Source of the DNA: Desulfovibrionales bacterium
GTDB lineage: Bacteria > Desulfobacterota > Desulfovibrionia > Desulfovibrionales > Desulfomicrobiaceae
DNA: 9,075 nt
Assembly (NCBI GenBank): GCA_012727515.1
Contig: JAAYGZ010000133.1
Coordinates: 1 to 9,075, forward strand
Direction of reading: 5' to 3'
Shown: positions 1 through 6,176 of the stretch, piece after piece
Layout: every line of letters begins with the position of its first letter
How positions within the stretch are numbered: position 1 is the stretch's first letter
Position numbers and translations under genes: made by a program
The notes under the pieces: model-generated
What the model saw: the letters and a program-made list of their open reading frames with translations, nothing else
What the model was told of the DNA's origin: nothing
Databases searched by the model: none

Positions 1-318
1 GGGGGCAGTATGCTTGGCGGCCTGGCCCTGGCCATTATTGCGCCTATTGCGGCCATGCTGATTCAGATGGCTGTTTCCCGGTCCCGGGAATACATGGCCG
101 ATGAAACCGGAGCCAAATTATGCGGCAAGCCCCAGGCCCTGGCCTCTGCCCTGGCCAAACTCCAGCAGGCTGCGAGCATGGTACCGATGCAGGAAGCCAC
201 ACCAGCCACCTCGCACATGTTTATTGTTAATCCGCTGACCACCTCGCGCCTGGCCAGCCTTTTTTCCACCCATCCAGCCACAGAAGACCGCATTGCCCGG
301 CTCATGGCCATGCGTTAA
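1..318 (+). CDS. htpX: Protease HtpX homologue, C-terminal part (5' end outside window)
   Basis: Membrane-bound zinc metalloprotease of family M48B, which degrades misfolded inner-membrane proteins. The frame is open from base 1, so the gene is truncated by the window edge; about 105 codons remain of a family length near 285. Visible are a hydrophobic segment (codons about 4-26, the last membrane span) followed directly by [13 protein letters not shown]. The Glu of REYMAD (codon at 88-90) matches the third zinc ligand of M48 proteases. The HExxH helix must lie upstream and cannot be checked. The C-terminus has the family ending [13 protein letters not shown] (from about 265). The stop is TAA at 316-318. 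I see no hairpin terminator in the 148 bases that follow, so some read-through into the lactate genes is possible. Confidence 0.9.
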   Translation, partial: GGSMLGGLALAIIAPIAAMLIQMAVSRSREYMADETGAKLCGKPQALASALAKLQQAASMVPMQEATPATSHMFIVNPLTTSRLASLFSTHPATEDRIARLMAMR

Positions 319-466
319 GCACAAAAGCCCTGTATTGAACTATGGGTAGCAAATCTGCGCTTCCTGGCGATCCAACACGGTAAATTTACGAACACTTATT
401 TTTACTACCCAAGATTATAAATTCGGTTTATCACTACTGCCACACGAATTCATCCCAGGAGGACGT
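319..466 (+). promoter_or_regulatory. Leader/promoter region of the lactate-oxidation genes
   Basis: This non-coding gap between htpX and lutC is AT-rich in its second half. It holds an interrupted inverted repeat (343-353 with 401-411), a 10-base palindrome GTAAATTTAC at 380-389, and a small ATAAA/TTTAT inverted repeat at 417-431. A TATAAA at 416-421 could be a -10 box, but I see no good -35 at the right spacing. A GG-N10-GC pair (345-346 and 357-358) is the minimum of a sigma-54 -24/-12 element, but most surrounding consensus bases do not match. A strong Shine-Dalgarno AGGAGG at 457-462 lies four bases before the lutC ATG. That this region carries a promoter is likely from its position; the exact promoter is not resolved. 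Confidence 0.4.
343..411. repeat. Interrupted inverted repeat upstream of lutC
   Basis: TGGGTAGCAAA at 343-353 is matched in reverse complement by TTTACTACCCA at 401-411, 10 of 11 positions pairing and the outer seven perfect (TGGGTAG / CTACCCA). The arms are 47 bases apart and enclose the palindrome at 380-389. It could be a pair of half-sites for a regulator, or the base of a folded leader RNA. There is no T-run after it, so it does not look like a terminator. Confidence 0.45.
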
Positions 467-1099
467 ATGGGAACAACTCCGGAAATGTTAGAAAAATTCC
501 GCACCAAGGCAAAGGCTGTCTCCGCCACAGTGGTGGAAATCTCTTCCATGGCCCAGGCCATTGCCTACACGGTTGATCTGTGCATCAGCAAAGATGCGTG
601 TCAGCTCCTTATGAGTGGCTGCGAAGAATCGTTGTCTGATAAAGGCAAAGATTTGTGCGAACTCAAAGAATGGAACAAAATTATTGCGGCTCCGCGCCTG
701 TCAGATGCAGACATGGCCGAACTGGTGGCCCAGGCCAGAGATCGCCAGGTTGCTGTCATTAAAGATGGTCTGCGCAACCATCTGGCAGGCATTGATATTG
801 GCTTTACCGTGGCTGACCACGGCATTGCAGAAACCGGCACCCTGGTTCTGGATTCGTCCAGCGAAGAACTGCGCCTGGCAACCATGATCAGTGAAATTCA
901 TGTCTGTGTTATCCACACATCCCGCATTCACCCTAGTGCTGAAAGCATGTATGGTCAGCTCAAGACATACATGAATACCAAGCCCAATTACCTGGCCTTT
1001 GTGACCGGAGCCAGCCGCACCGCAGATATTGAGCGCGTTCTGGCCCTGGGCGTTCATGGGCCACTGGAACTGCACATCCTTATTCTGGAGGACAACTAA
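467..1099 (+). CDS. lutC: LutC/LldG-type LUD-domain protein of L-lactate oxidation
   Basis: Small subunit of the non-flavin L-lactate dehydrogenase (LutABC / LldEFG), which oxidises L-lactate to pyruvate on the cytoplasmic side and feeds electrons to the respiratory chain. The product has 210 residues, within the family range. The LUD core is seen in FTVADHGIAETGTLVL (residues 113-128) and in the C-terminal TGASRTADIERVLALGVHGP block (180-199). There is no signal peptide or membrane span. The ATG at 467 is chosen because AGGAGG sits four bases upstream. The stop overlaps the start of the next gene by one base (TAATG at 1097-1101), so the two are translationally coupled. The pairing of a lone LutC with a fused LutB-LutA partner is the arrangement known from Desulfovibrio. 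The individual catalytic role of LutC is not well established; assignment to the pathway is firm from sequence and neighbour. Confidence 0.9.
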   Translation: MGTTPEMLEKFRTKAKAVSATVVEISSMAQAIAYTVDLCISKDACQLLMSGCEESLSDKGKDLCELKEWNKIIAAPRLSDADMAELVAQARDRQVAVIKDGLRNHLAGIDIGFTVADHGIAETGTLVLDSSSEELRLATMISEIHVCVIHTSRIHPSAESMYGQLKTYMNTKPNYLAFVTGASRTADIERVLALGVHGPLELHILILEDN

Positions 1100-3240
1100 T
1101 GCAGCACGCCAAAAATCTATCCGAATACAATAAGGAACTGCGTGAAGCCCTGGACAATACATTTTTACGCGGAGCCATGGACAAATTTGCCACTGCCTAC
1201 CCTGTAGGCCGGGCCAATGCATTTAGCGGCTATGATATAGATTCCCTGGTACAGGAAGTGGTCCAGTCCAAGGACGCGGCCATTGGACAGCTGGATACAC
1301 TCTACGCTGATTTCAAAGCCAAGGCCGAGGCCAATGGTGTGCATGTGCATCTGGCCAAAACAGGTGACGAGGCAAACGAAATTATTGCACGCATTGCCAA
1401 AGACAATGGATGTAAAAAAATCGTAAAGTCCAAGTCCATGACCGCAGAGGAAACCCTGCTTAATCATCGTCTGGAAGAAGATGGCCTGGAAATTACTGAA
1501 ACAGACCTGGGCGAATGGATTATCCAGCTTCGTCATGAAGGCCCCAGCCATATGGTCATGCCCGCCATTCACCTGTCCCGCTACCAGGTGGCTGAACTTT
1601 TTTCCCAGGTCACCCAGCAAGATCAGTCCTCAGACATTCAGCGCCTGGTTAAGGTGGCACGCCGTGAATTGCGTCAAAAATACGCTGATGCAGACATGGG
1701 TATCAGCGGCGCTAACTTTGCCATTGCCGAAACCGGCACCATTGGCATTGTGACCAACGAAGGCAATGCCCGTCTGGTCACCACCCTGCCCCGTGTTCAT
1801 GTGGCCCTGGCTGGCATTGAAAAACTCTGCTCCACCCTGGAAGATGCGCTCAAATCTTTGCGCGTGCTGACCAAAAACGCCACTGGCCAGGCCCTGACCT
1901 CATATGTGACCTGGATCAGCGGGGCCAATGAGTGCCAGACCGGACCCAATGGCAAAAAAGAAATGCACATTGTTTTTCTGGACAATGGCAGAAGTGAACT
2001 GGCCAAAGACCCGCTTTTTTCACAGGTTCTGCGCTGTGTGCGCTGTGGTGCCTGCGCCAATGTGTGTCCGGTCTATCGCATGGTTGGCGGACATCAGATG
2101 GGACACATCTATATCGGCGCCATTGGCCTTATTCTGACCTATTTTTTCCATGGCAAGGAAAAGGCCAAAAACCTGGTTCAGAACTGTATCAACTGTGAGG
2201 CCTGTAAGCATATCTGCGCTGCGGGCATTGATCTGCCCAGGCTGATCAAAGAAATCCATGCCCGCATCCTGGACGAAGATGGCCACCCCCTGCCTTCACT
2301 GCTGCTGGCCAAGCTGATGAAAAACCGCAAGCTGTTCCACTCCTTTCTGCGCATGGCCCAGACTGCCCAGCGTCCACTTACTGGCGGTACGCAATATATC
2401 CGCCACTTGCCGCAGATCTTTGCCAAGGATCATGGCTTTAAGGCCCTGCCAGCCATTGCAGCCAAGCCGTTCCGCGACCGCTTTGCAGAACTGAAACCTC
2501 ATGTTGCCGCGCCCAGGTACCGCATTGCCCTGTTTTCAGGCTGTGTGCAGGATTTTGTCTATCCGGAGCAGCTTGAAGCCGCACTTAAAGTTTTGGCTGC
2601 CCATGATGTTGACGTGGATTTTCCCATGGATCAATCCTGCTGTGGCTTGCCTTTGCAGATGATGGGCGAGAAAAAAGCCTGTGCTGATGTGGCCAGTCAG
2701 AATATTGCAGCCATGGCTGGAGAATACGACTACATTATTACGCTGTGCGCCTCATGTGCCTCGCATTTAACGCATAATTATCCCTTCCTGCTGGGCGAAC
2801 ACGACAGCTCTGCCAAGGCTTTTGCAGCCAAAGTCCTGCCTTTTTCAGCCTTTTTGGTTGATGTTCTGGGCGTGGACGCAGACAAATTCACTCAGAATCA
2901 TGACCGGGCCACGCTCCATGCGCCATGCCACCTGTGCCGGGGCATGGGCGTTGTGGAACAACCTCGCAAACTCCTGACCATTGGCGGCTATGAATATGCT
3001 CCGGCTGACCAGGAACAGGTCTGTTGTGGTTTTGGCGGCACCTATTCTGCCAAATTCCCTGGCATTTCTGAAGAAATCCTCAAGCACAAGCTCACTGATG
3101 CAGGCCGTACAGGAGCTGACGTGCTGGTCACAGAATGCCCTGGATGTATCATGCAACTGCGCGGTGGAGCTGAAAAAAACAAGGCTGGCTTTGAGGTGCG
3201 CCACATTGCTGAAGTTCTGGCAGATCATCTGAAAAAATAA
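1099..3240 (+). CDS. ldhH: Fused LutB-LutA iron-sulfur L-lactate dehydrogenase large subunit (LdhH / LldEF)
   Basis: Large subunit of the iron-sulfur L-lactate dehydrogenase, 713 residues, joining LutB (LldF) and LutA (LldE). Order of domains: LUD domain (about 70-295, with AETGTIGIVTNEGN at 210-223); two 4Fe-4S motifs, Cys313/316/319/323 and Cys363/366/369/373; a linker (about 385-470); then two CCG domains. The first CCG domain has Cys482, Cys514-Cys515-Gly and Cys550/553; the second has Cys610, Cys642-Cys643-Gly and Cys680-Pro-Gly-Cys683. All expected cysteines are present. One small oddity is that the second ferredoxin-type motif ends in Cys-Ala rather than the usual Cys-Pro. No signal peptide or clear membrane span is seen, so it should be cytoplasmic or peripheral to the membrane. 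The ATG at 1099 is preceded by GGAGGA at 1087-1092, inside lutC, and shares its A with the lutC stop. No lactate permease or FAD-type dehydrogenase lies in the window. The symbol lldEF would be equally fair. Confidence 0.92.
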   Translation: MQHAKNLSEYNKELREALDNTFLRGAMDKFATAYPVGRANAFSGYDIDSLVQEVVQSKDAAIGQLDTLYADFKAKAEANGVHVHLAKTGDEANEIIARIAKDNGCKKIVKSKSMTAEETLLNHRLEEDGLEITETDLGEWIIQLRHEGPSHMVMPAIHLSRYQVAELFSQVTQQDQSSDIQRLVKVARRELRQKYADADMGISGANFAIAETGTIGIVTNEGNARLVTTLPRVHVALAGIEKLCSTLEDALKSLRVLTKNATGQALTSYVTWISGANECQTGPNGKKEMHIVFLDNGRSELAKDPLFSQVLRCVRCGACANVCPVYRMVGGHQMGHIYIGAIGLILTYFFHGKEKAKNLVQNCINCEACKHICAAGIDLPRLIKEIHARILDEDGHPLPSLLLAKLMKNRKLFHSFLRMAQTAQRPLTGGTQYIRHLPQIFAKDHGFKALPAIAAKPFRDRFAELKPHVAAPRYRIALFSGCVQDFVYPEQLEAALKVLAAHDVDVDFPMDQSCCGLPLQMMGEKKACADVASQNIAAMAGEYDYIITLCASCASHLTHNYPFLLGEHDSSAKAFAAKVLPFSAFLVDVLGVDADKFTQNHDRATLHAPCHLCRGMGVVEQPRKLLTIGGYEYAPADQEQVCCGFGGTYSAKFPGISEEILKHKLTDAGRTGADVLVTECPGCIMQLRGGAEKNKAGFEVRHIAEVLADHLKK

Positions 3241-3277
3241 CGCGGAGACTATCAAGCCTCTTTTCTCAAACCTGACC

Positions 3278-3324
3278 CAGCAGCCCAGGGCCGAATACGT
3301 TCGACTCCGGGCTGCTGTATTTTC
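3278..3324 (+). terminator. Rho-independent terminator after ldhH
   Basis: CAGCAGCCC (3278-3286) pairs perfectly with GGGCTGCTG (3309-3317). Inside it CGAA/TTCG (3292-3295 with 3300-3303) closes a TACG tetraloop. The tail TATTTTC is only moderately T-rich. It starts 38 bases after the ldhH stop and would end the lactate transcript. Confidence 0.72.
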
Positions 3325-3388
3325 AGGCATCGAACAATCCTGTGCTCTCCTGGAGCGATCACTCTGACCTGGCTGGGCAATTCCGGCA

Positions 3389-3427
3389 AAAACTCCAGAG
3401 CAATTCCGCTGGAGTTTTACATTTTTT
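3389..3427 (+). terminator. Second terminator-like hairpin between ldhH and the chemoreceptor
   Basis: AAAACTCCAG (3389-3398) and CTGGAGTTTT (3409-3418) form a perfect 10-bp stem with a 10-base loop, followed by a run of six T at 3422-3427. The A-rich left and T-rich right flanks give it the shape of a bidirectional terminator, although no convergent gene is seen. A 9-base direct repeat GCAATTCCG occurs at 3377-3385 and again at 3400-3408, the second copy forming nearly the whole loop. Between this hairpin and the chemoreceptor start at 3517 I see no clear promoter. Confidence 0.7.
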
Positions 3428-3516
3428 CTCTGTAAAATCTGTCAGATTCCGGCTCTGTTGCTTTGTAACAACAGGCAGGCCTGAACAATGACAATATTCT
3501 GTACCATGAGGATGCG

Positions 3517-5562
3517 ATGAAAAACATGAAGCTGGTCCTGAAAATGAGCCTGGGATTTGGAGTTTTAACCTTCATTACCCTTATCATTGGTCTGACTGGA
3601 ATTGGAGGCTTGCGCGGCTTGCAAGGAAATATTGAAGCCATTGGTGATAAAACATTGCCTGCTGTGGAACATTTGCTGCGCGTAAAAAGTACAATTGGAG
3701 ATACAATTTCCACCCTGCGTATGCTTGCAAGCGCAGAGCTTTCAGCTGAAGACAGAAAAAATCTTGTCCTCCAGATTCAGGAGTTACGGGCTGCGTACAG
3801 ACAATCTGCAGATATGTATGCCCAGCTCCCCCTGACCACGGATGAAGCTGCATTGTGGCAGGAATTTCAAACTACATTATCGAGCACTGCTGCTGTAAGT
3901 AACCAGGTGCTGGAACTCAATGAACGATTTTTGCAGCTGGATATTATGCAACCTGAGGAACTAGCAGCAAAATTACAATTGTTTCATGGCGACCATTATG
4001 CTCTTGTTACTAAAGTAGGCAAGATGTTGCTTACAGGTGAATCATTTGACGGCGGCACTGATGCAACGAAATGTAATTATGGACAGTGGAGCAAAACATT
4101 TTCAACCTCAAATGCTCAGCTGCAATCTTCAATCAAGGCCATTGTTCAGAGCCACCAGCTTTTCCACCACACAATCAGCGAAATAAAAGAACTGGTTGCA
4201 GCAGGACGCATGGATGAAGGCCAGGCCAGGTATAAAAATCTTGAACCTGTGGTTGATATGGTTTTTGCCCATTTTCAAGCCATGCAGGATCAGGCCAACC
4301 GCGCTCAGGAAGAAATTCAGAACATGAACAAGCTGCTCATGGTCGAATCCAGGGAAGGCCAGGACAAGCTGAATCTTTTGTTAGGCAGGATGGTGGATCT
4401 GGCCACTCAGATCAGCAGCCAGGTTGTTACCGACACCCAGACAGCAGCCTCAAAAGACATAACTATTGCCACACTTGGCCTGGGCATAGCTATTCTCATT
4501 GCCCTGGCCCTGGGCTTTTTTCTGACACGGGCCATTACCATCCCTGTGTTCAAAGGAGTGGATTTTGCCAAGAAAATTGCCACCGGAGATCTGACTGCGA
4601 CAGTTGATGTGCATCAAAAGGATGAACTGGGTATTCTGGCGCAGGCCCTGCGTGATATGGTGGCCAGGTTGCGCGAGGTAGTGACTGAAGTGCAGGCCTC
4701 GGCAAACAATGTCGCGGCAGGCTCCACAGAACTGGCCACGATTGCCACCCAGATGACCGGCGCCTCAACACAAACCGCGACCATGGCCGGCACTGTAAGC
4801 ACAGCCACAGGAGAAATGACTGACAACATGCACTCTGTCTCTGCGGCAATGGAAGAAGCATCTGTAAATATCAACACTGTGGCTGCTGCGGCGGAACAAA
4901 TGTCTGCCACTATCCATGAAATTGCCCAGAACTCCGAACGCGCGAAAAATACAACGGCCAGCGCTGTGCTCAAGGCCCAGGGCGCTTCTGTCCGTGTTGG
5001 CGAACTTGGCCAGGCAGCTCAGGAAATCAGCGCAGTCACTGCAACAATTACCGCCATTTCCTCACAGACGAATCTTCTGGCTTTAAATGCCACCATTGAA
5101 GCCGCCAGGGCCGGGGAGGCTGGCCGTGGCTTTGCTGTGGTTGCCAATGAAATCAAGGAACTTGCCCAGCAAACGACCAAAGCAGCTGAAGATATTCGGG
5201 CCAAGATAGACAGCATTCAGTCTGCGACAGCGCAAACTGTGGAAGAAATTACAGAAATTTCCCATGTCATCGGAGATATGAACGATATTGTCACTACAGT
5301 GGCCGCAGCAGTAGAAGAACAGTCGGTCACTACCAGGGAAATAGCCCAGAATGTTGGGCAAGCCTCTGCCGGTATTTCTGAAATCAACACCAATGTGGCT
5401 GCCAGTTCGTCAATGACCCAAAACATCAGCGCAGATATTGCGCTTGTGCGCCAGGCGTCAGAAGAAATGACCATGAGCAGCCAGACCGTACATCAAAGCT
5501 CTACTGAACTCTCATCTCTTGCCGAACGTCTGCGCGAATTGATGGCCCGTTTCACCATCTGA
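3517..5562 (+). CDS. Methyl-accepting chemotaxis protein with periplasmic CZB-like zinc-binding region
   Basis: Transmembrane chemoreceptor of 681 residues that signals through CheA/CheW to the flagellar motor. First membrane span about 6-28; helical periplasmic domain about 30-312; second span about 315-337; HAMP about 338-392; signalling domain to the end, with the conserved hairpin tip around 515-560 including [18 protein letters not shown]. Candidate methylation sites fitting the A-A-x-x-E-[EQ] pattern are Glu460/Gln461 and Glu600/Glu601, placed symmetrically about the tip; Glu446/Glu447 is weaker. Within the periplasmic part, residues 157-217 carry His157 (or His160), Cys186 in CNYGQW, and His213-x3-His217, resembling the His/Cys/His/His site of CZB zinc-binding domains. 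There is no C-terminal pentapeptide for CheR/CheB. The ATG at 3517 follows GAGGA at 3508-3512. The gene lies between terminators and appears monocistronic. The ligand is not shown by sequence; zinc, or a zinc-linked redox signal, is an inference. Confidence 0.95.
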   Translation: MKNMKLVLKMSLGFGVLTFITLIIGLTGIGGLRGLQGNIEAIGDKTLPAVEHLLRVKSTIGDTISTLRMLASAELSAEDRKNLVLQIQELRAAYRQSADMYAQLPLTTDEAALWQEFQTTLSSTAAVSNQVLELNERFLQLDIMQPEELAAKLQLFHGDHYALVTKVGKMLLTGESFDGGTDATKCNYGQWSKTFSTSNAQLQSSIKAIVQSHQLFHHTISEIKELVAAGRMDEGQARYKNLEPVVDMVFAHFQAMQDQANRAQEEIQNMNKLLMVESREGQDKLNLLLGRMVDLATQISSQVVTDTQTAASKDITIATLGLGIAILIALALGFFLTRAITIPVFKGVDFAKKIATGDLTATVDVHQKDELGILAQALRDMVARLREVVTEVQASANNVAAGSTELATIATQMTGASTQTATMAGTVSTATGEMTDNMHSVSAAMEEASVNINTVAAAAEQMSATIHEIAQNSERAKNTTASAVLKAQGASVRVGELGQAAQEISAVTATITAISSQTNLLALNATIEAARAGEAGRGFAVVANEIKELAQQTTKAAEDIRAKIDSIQSATAQTVEEITEISHVIGDMNDIVTTVAAAVEEQSVTTREIAQNVGQASAGISEINTNVAASSSMTQNISADIALVRQASEEMTMSSQTVHQSSTELSSLAERLRELMARFTI

Positions 5563-5576
5563 TACAACCTGCCATC

Positions 5577-5609
5577 CGGGGCAAAAACCCTTTGCCCCGA
5601 CATAATTTT
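5577..5609 (+). terminator. Rho-independent terminator after the chemoreceptor gene
   Basis: CGGGGCAAA (5577-5585) pairs perfectly with TTTGCCCCG (5591-5599) over a five-base loop, 15 bases after the chemoreceptor stop. The tail ACATAATTTT is a short, interrupted T-tract. The stem is strong enough for a confident call despite the weak tail. Confidence 0.75.
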
Positions 5610-5718
5610 CACCCTGTTGCGCCCAATTCTGCTGGCTCTGCTGGGCACATCAGCCCTTGCAGTCTTTACTTTGTCGGCCTAACAACACCCCGCGCACAGC
5701 GCGTAAACATTATTTATG

Positions 5719-5725
5719 AAGGAGA
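5719..5725 (+). promoter_or_regulatory. Ribosome binding site deciding the start of the small acidic protein
   Basis: AAGGAGA lies eight bases before the ATG at 5734. The upstream in-frame ATG at 5716 overlaps this motif's position and has no Shine-Dalgarno of its own, so 5734 is the better start. The rest of 5563-5718 holds the terminator above and a short CGCGC-ACA-GCGCG hairpin (5691-5703); I see no consensus promoter. Confidence 0.65.
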
Positions 5726-5733
5726 AACAGTAT

Positions 5734-6144
5734 ATGGACACCGTACATGACAGCATTGACTCTTTTTTAGCGTCCTGGGGCCAATGCGCGGCCAAGGACG
5801 CATTTATGACCTTTCGTCAGACTCTGGAAACTATTCCCGGGGTACGTCTGAGTTTCAAGGCTCGTCCAGGCATCACCTATTCCTTGCGCGGCACACACCC
5901 GGCCCAGCAGCAGCGTGAACTCTTCACGCTTATTGATGTTATTGACGATGACCCTGAAGAGCGCTGGCTGTCTGTTTGTTTTTATGATGACCTGGTGGCT
6001 GATCCTGATGAACAGGGAGACTGGGTTCCGCAAGGGCTTTTGGGCGAAGACGCTCGCTGCTTTAACGTGGATGAAGCTGACGAGGATATGGTCGCCTATG
6101 TGGTCCAGCGCATCCATGAAGCCGGGACTGCTGCGAGCCGATAA
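5734..6144 (+). CDS. Small acidic protein of unknown function
   Basis: I do not recognise this 136-residue protein. It is soluble-looking, with no signal peptide or membrane span, and is markedly acidic: IDVIDDDPEER at 67-77, DLVADPDEQGD at 86-96 and DEADED at 113-118. An N-terminal helical stretch (about 5-33) is followed by strand-like segments (GVRLSFKARPG 36-46, ITYSLRG 47-53, WLSVCFYDD 78-86) and a C-terminal helix (about 118-132). It has three cysteines (18, 82, 109) without a metal-motif spacing. The compact mixture of well-ordered strands, Gly/Pro turns and helices looks like a real folded domain, not a chance frame. An alternative start at 5716 would add six residues but lacks a ribosome site. 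The next gene begins 32 bases after its stop with no terminator between, so co-transcription with the c-di-GMP sensor is likely, and a partner or accessory role there is a guess from position only. Confidence 0.82.
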   Translation: MDTVHDSIDSFLASWGQCAAKDAFMTFRQTLETIPGVRLSFKARPGITYSLRGTHPAQQQRELFTLIDVIDDDPEERWLSVCFYDDLVADPDEQGDWVPQGLLGEDARCFNVDEADEDMVAYVVQRIHEAGTAASR

Positions 6145-6176
6145 TGTATTGCTCTGTCTGTCAGGGCTGAGGCGCT

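Noticed and set aside
701..1620. Long minus-strand frames opposite lutC and the start of ldhH
   Set aside because: They lie wholly opposite strongly recognised + strand genes and have no family features of their own.
2542..3147. Two similar cysteine-rich halves in the C-terminal part of LdhH
   Set aside because: This is the ordinary pair of CCG domains of LutA/LldE and needs no special explanation.
3370..3384. Possible sigma-54 element TGGC...TTCC upstream of the chemoreceptor
   Set aside because: The essential GC of the -12 part is CC here, and a transcript from it would run at once into the second terminator hairpin.
3433..3459. Possible sigma-28 (flagellar) promoter TAAA-N15 upstream of the chemoreceptor
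   Set aside because: TAAA is present, but the eight bases at the -10 position match the GCCGATAA consensus only in the first two.
4879..5355. Repeated-looking protein segments VAAAAEQMS and VAAAVEEQS in the chemoreceptor
   Set aside because: They are the two symmetric methylation-helix segments on either side of the hairpin tip, a normal feature of chemoreceptors and not a recent duplication.
4614..5474. Several open frames on the minus strand inside the chemoreceptor gene
   Set aside because: They are shadows of the Ala/Thr/Ser-rich signalling helices on the + strand, lack ribosome sites and show no recognisable domain.
5614..5682. Short hydrophobic frame, LLRPILLALLGTSALAVFTLSA, between the chemoreceptor terminator and the small acidic gene
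   Set aside because: It resembles a signal or membrane peptide, but it has no ATG, only CTG or TTG as possible starts, no Shine-Dalgarno, and it follows a terminator hairpin directly. Probably chance or a remnant.
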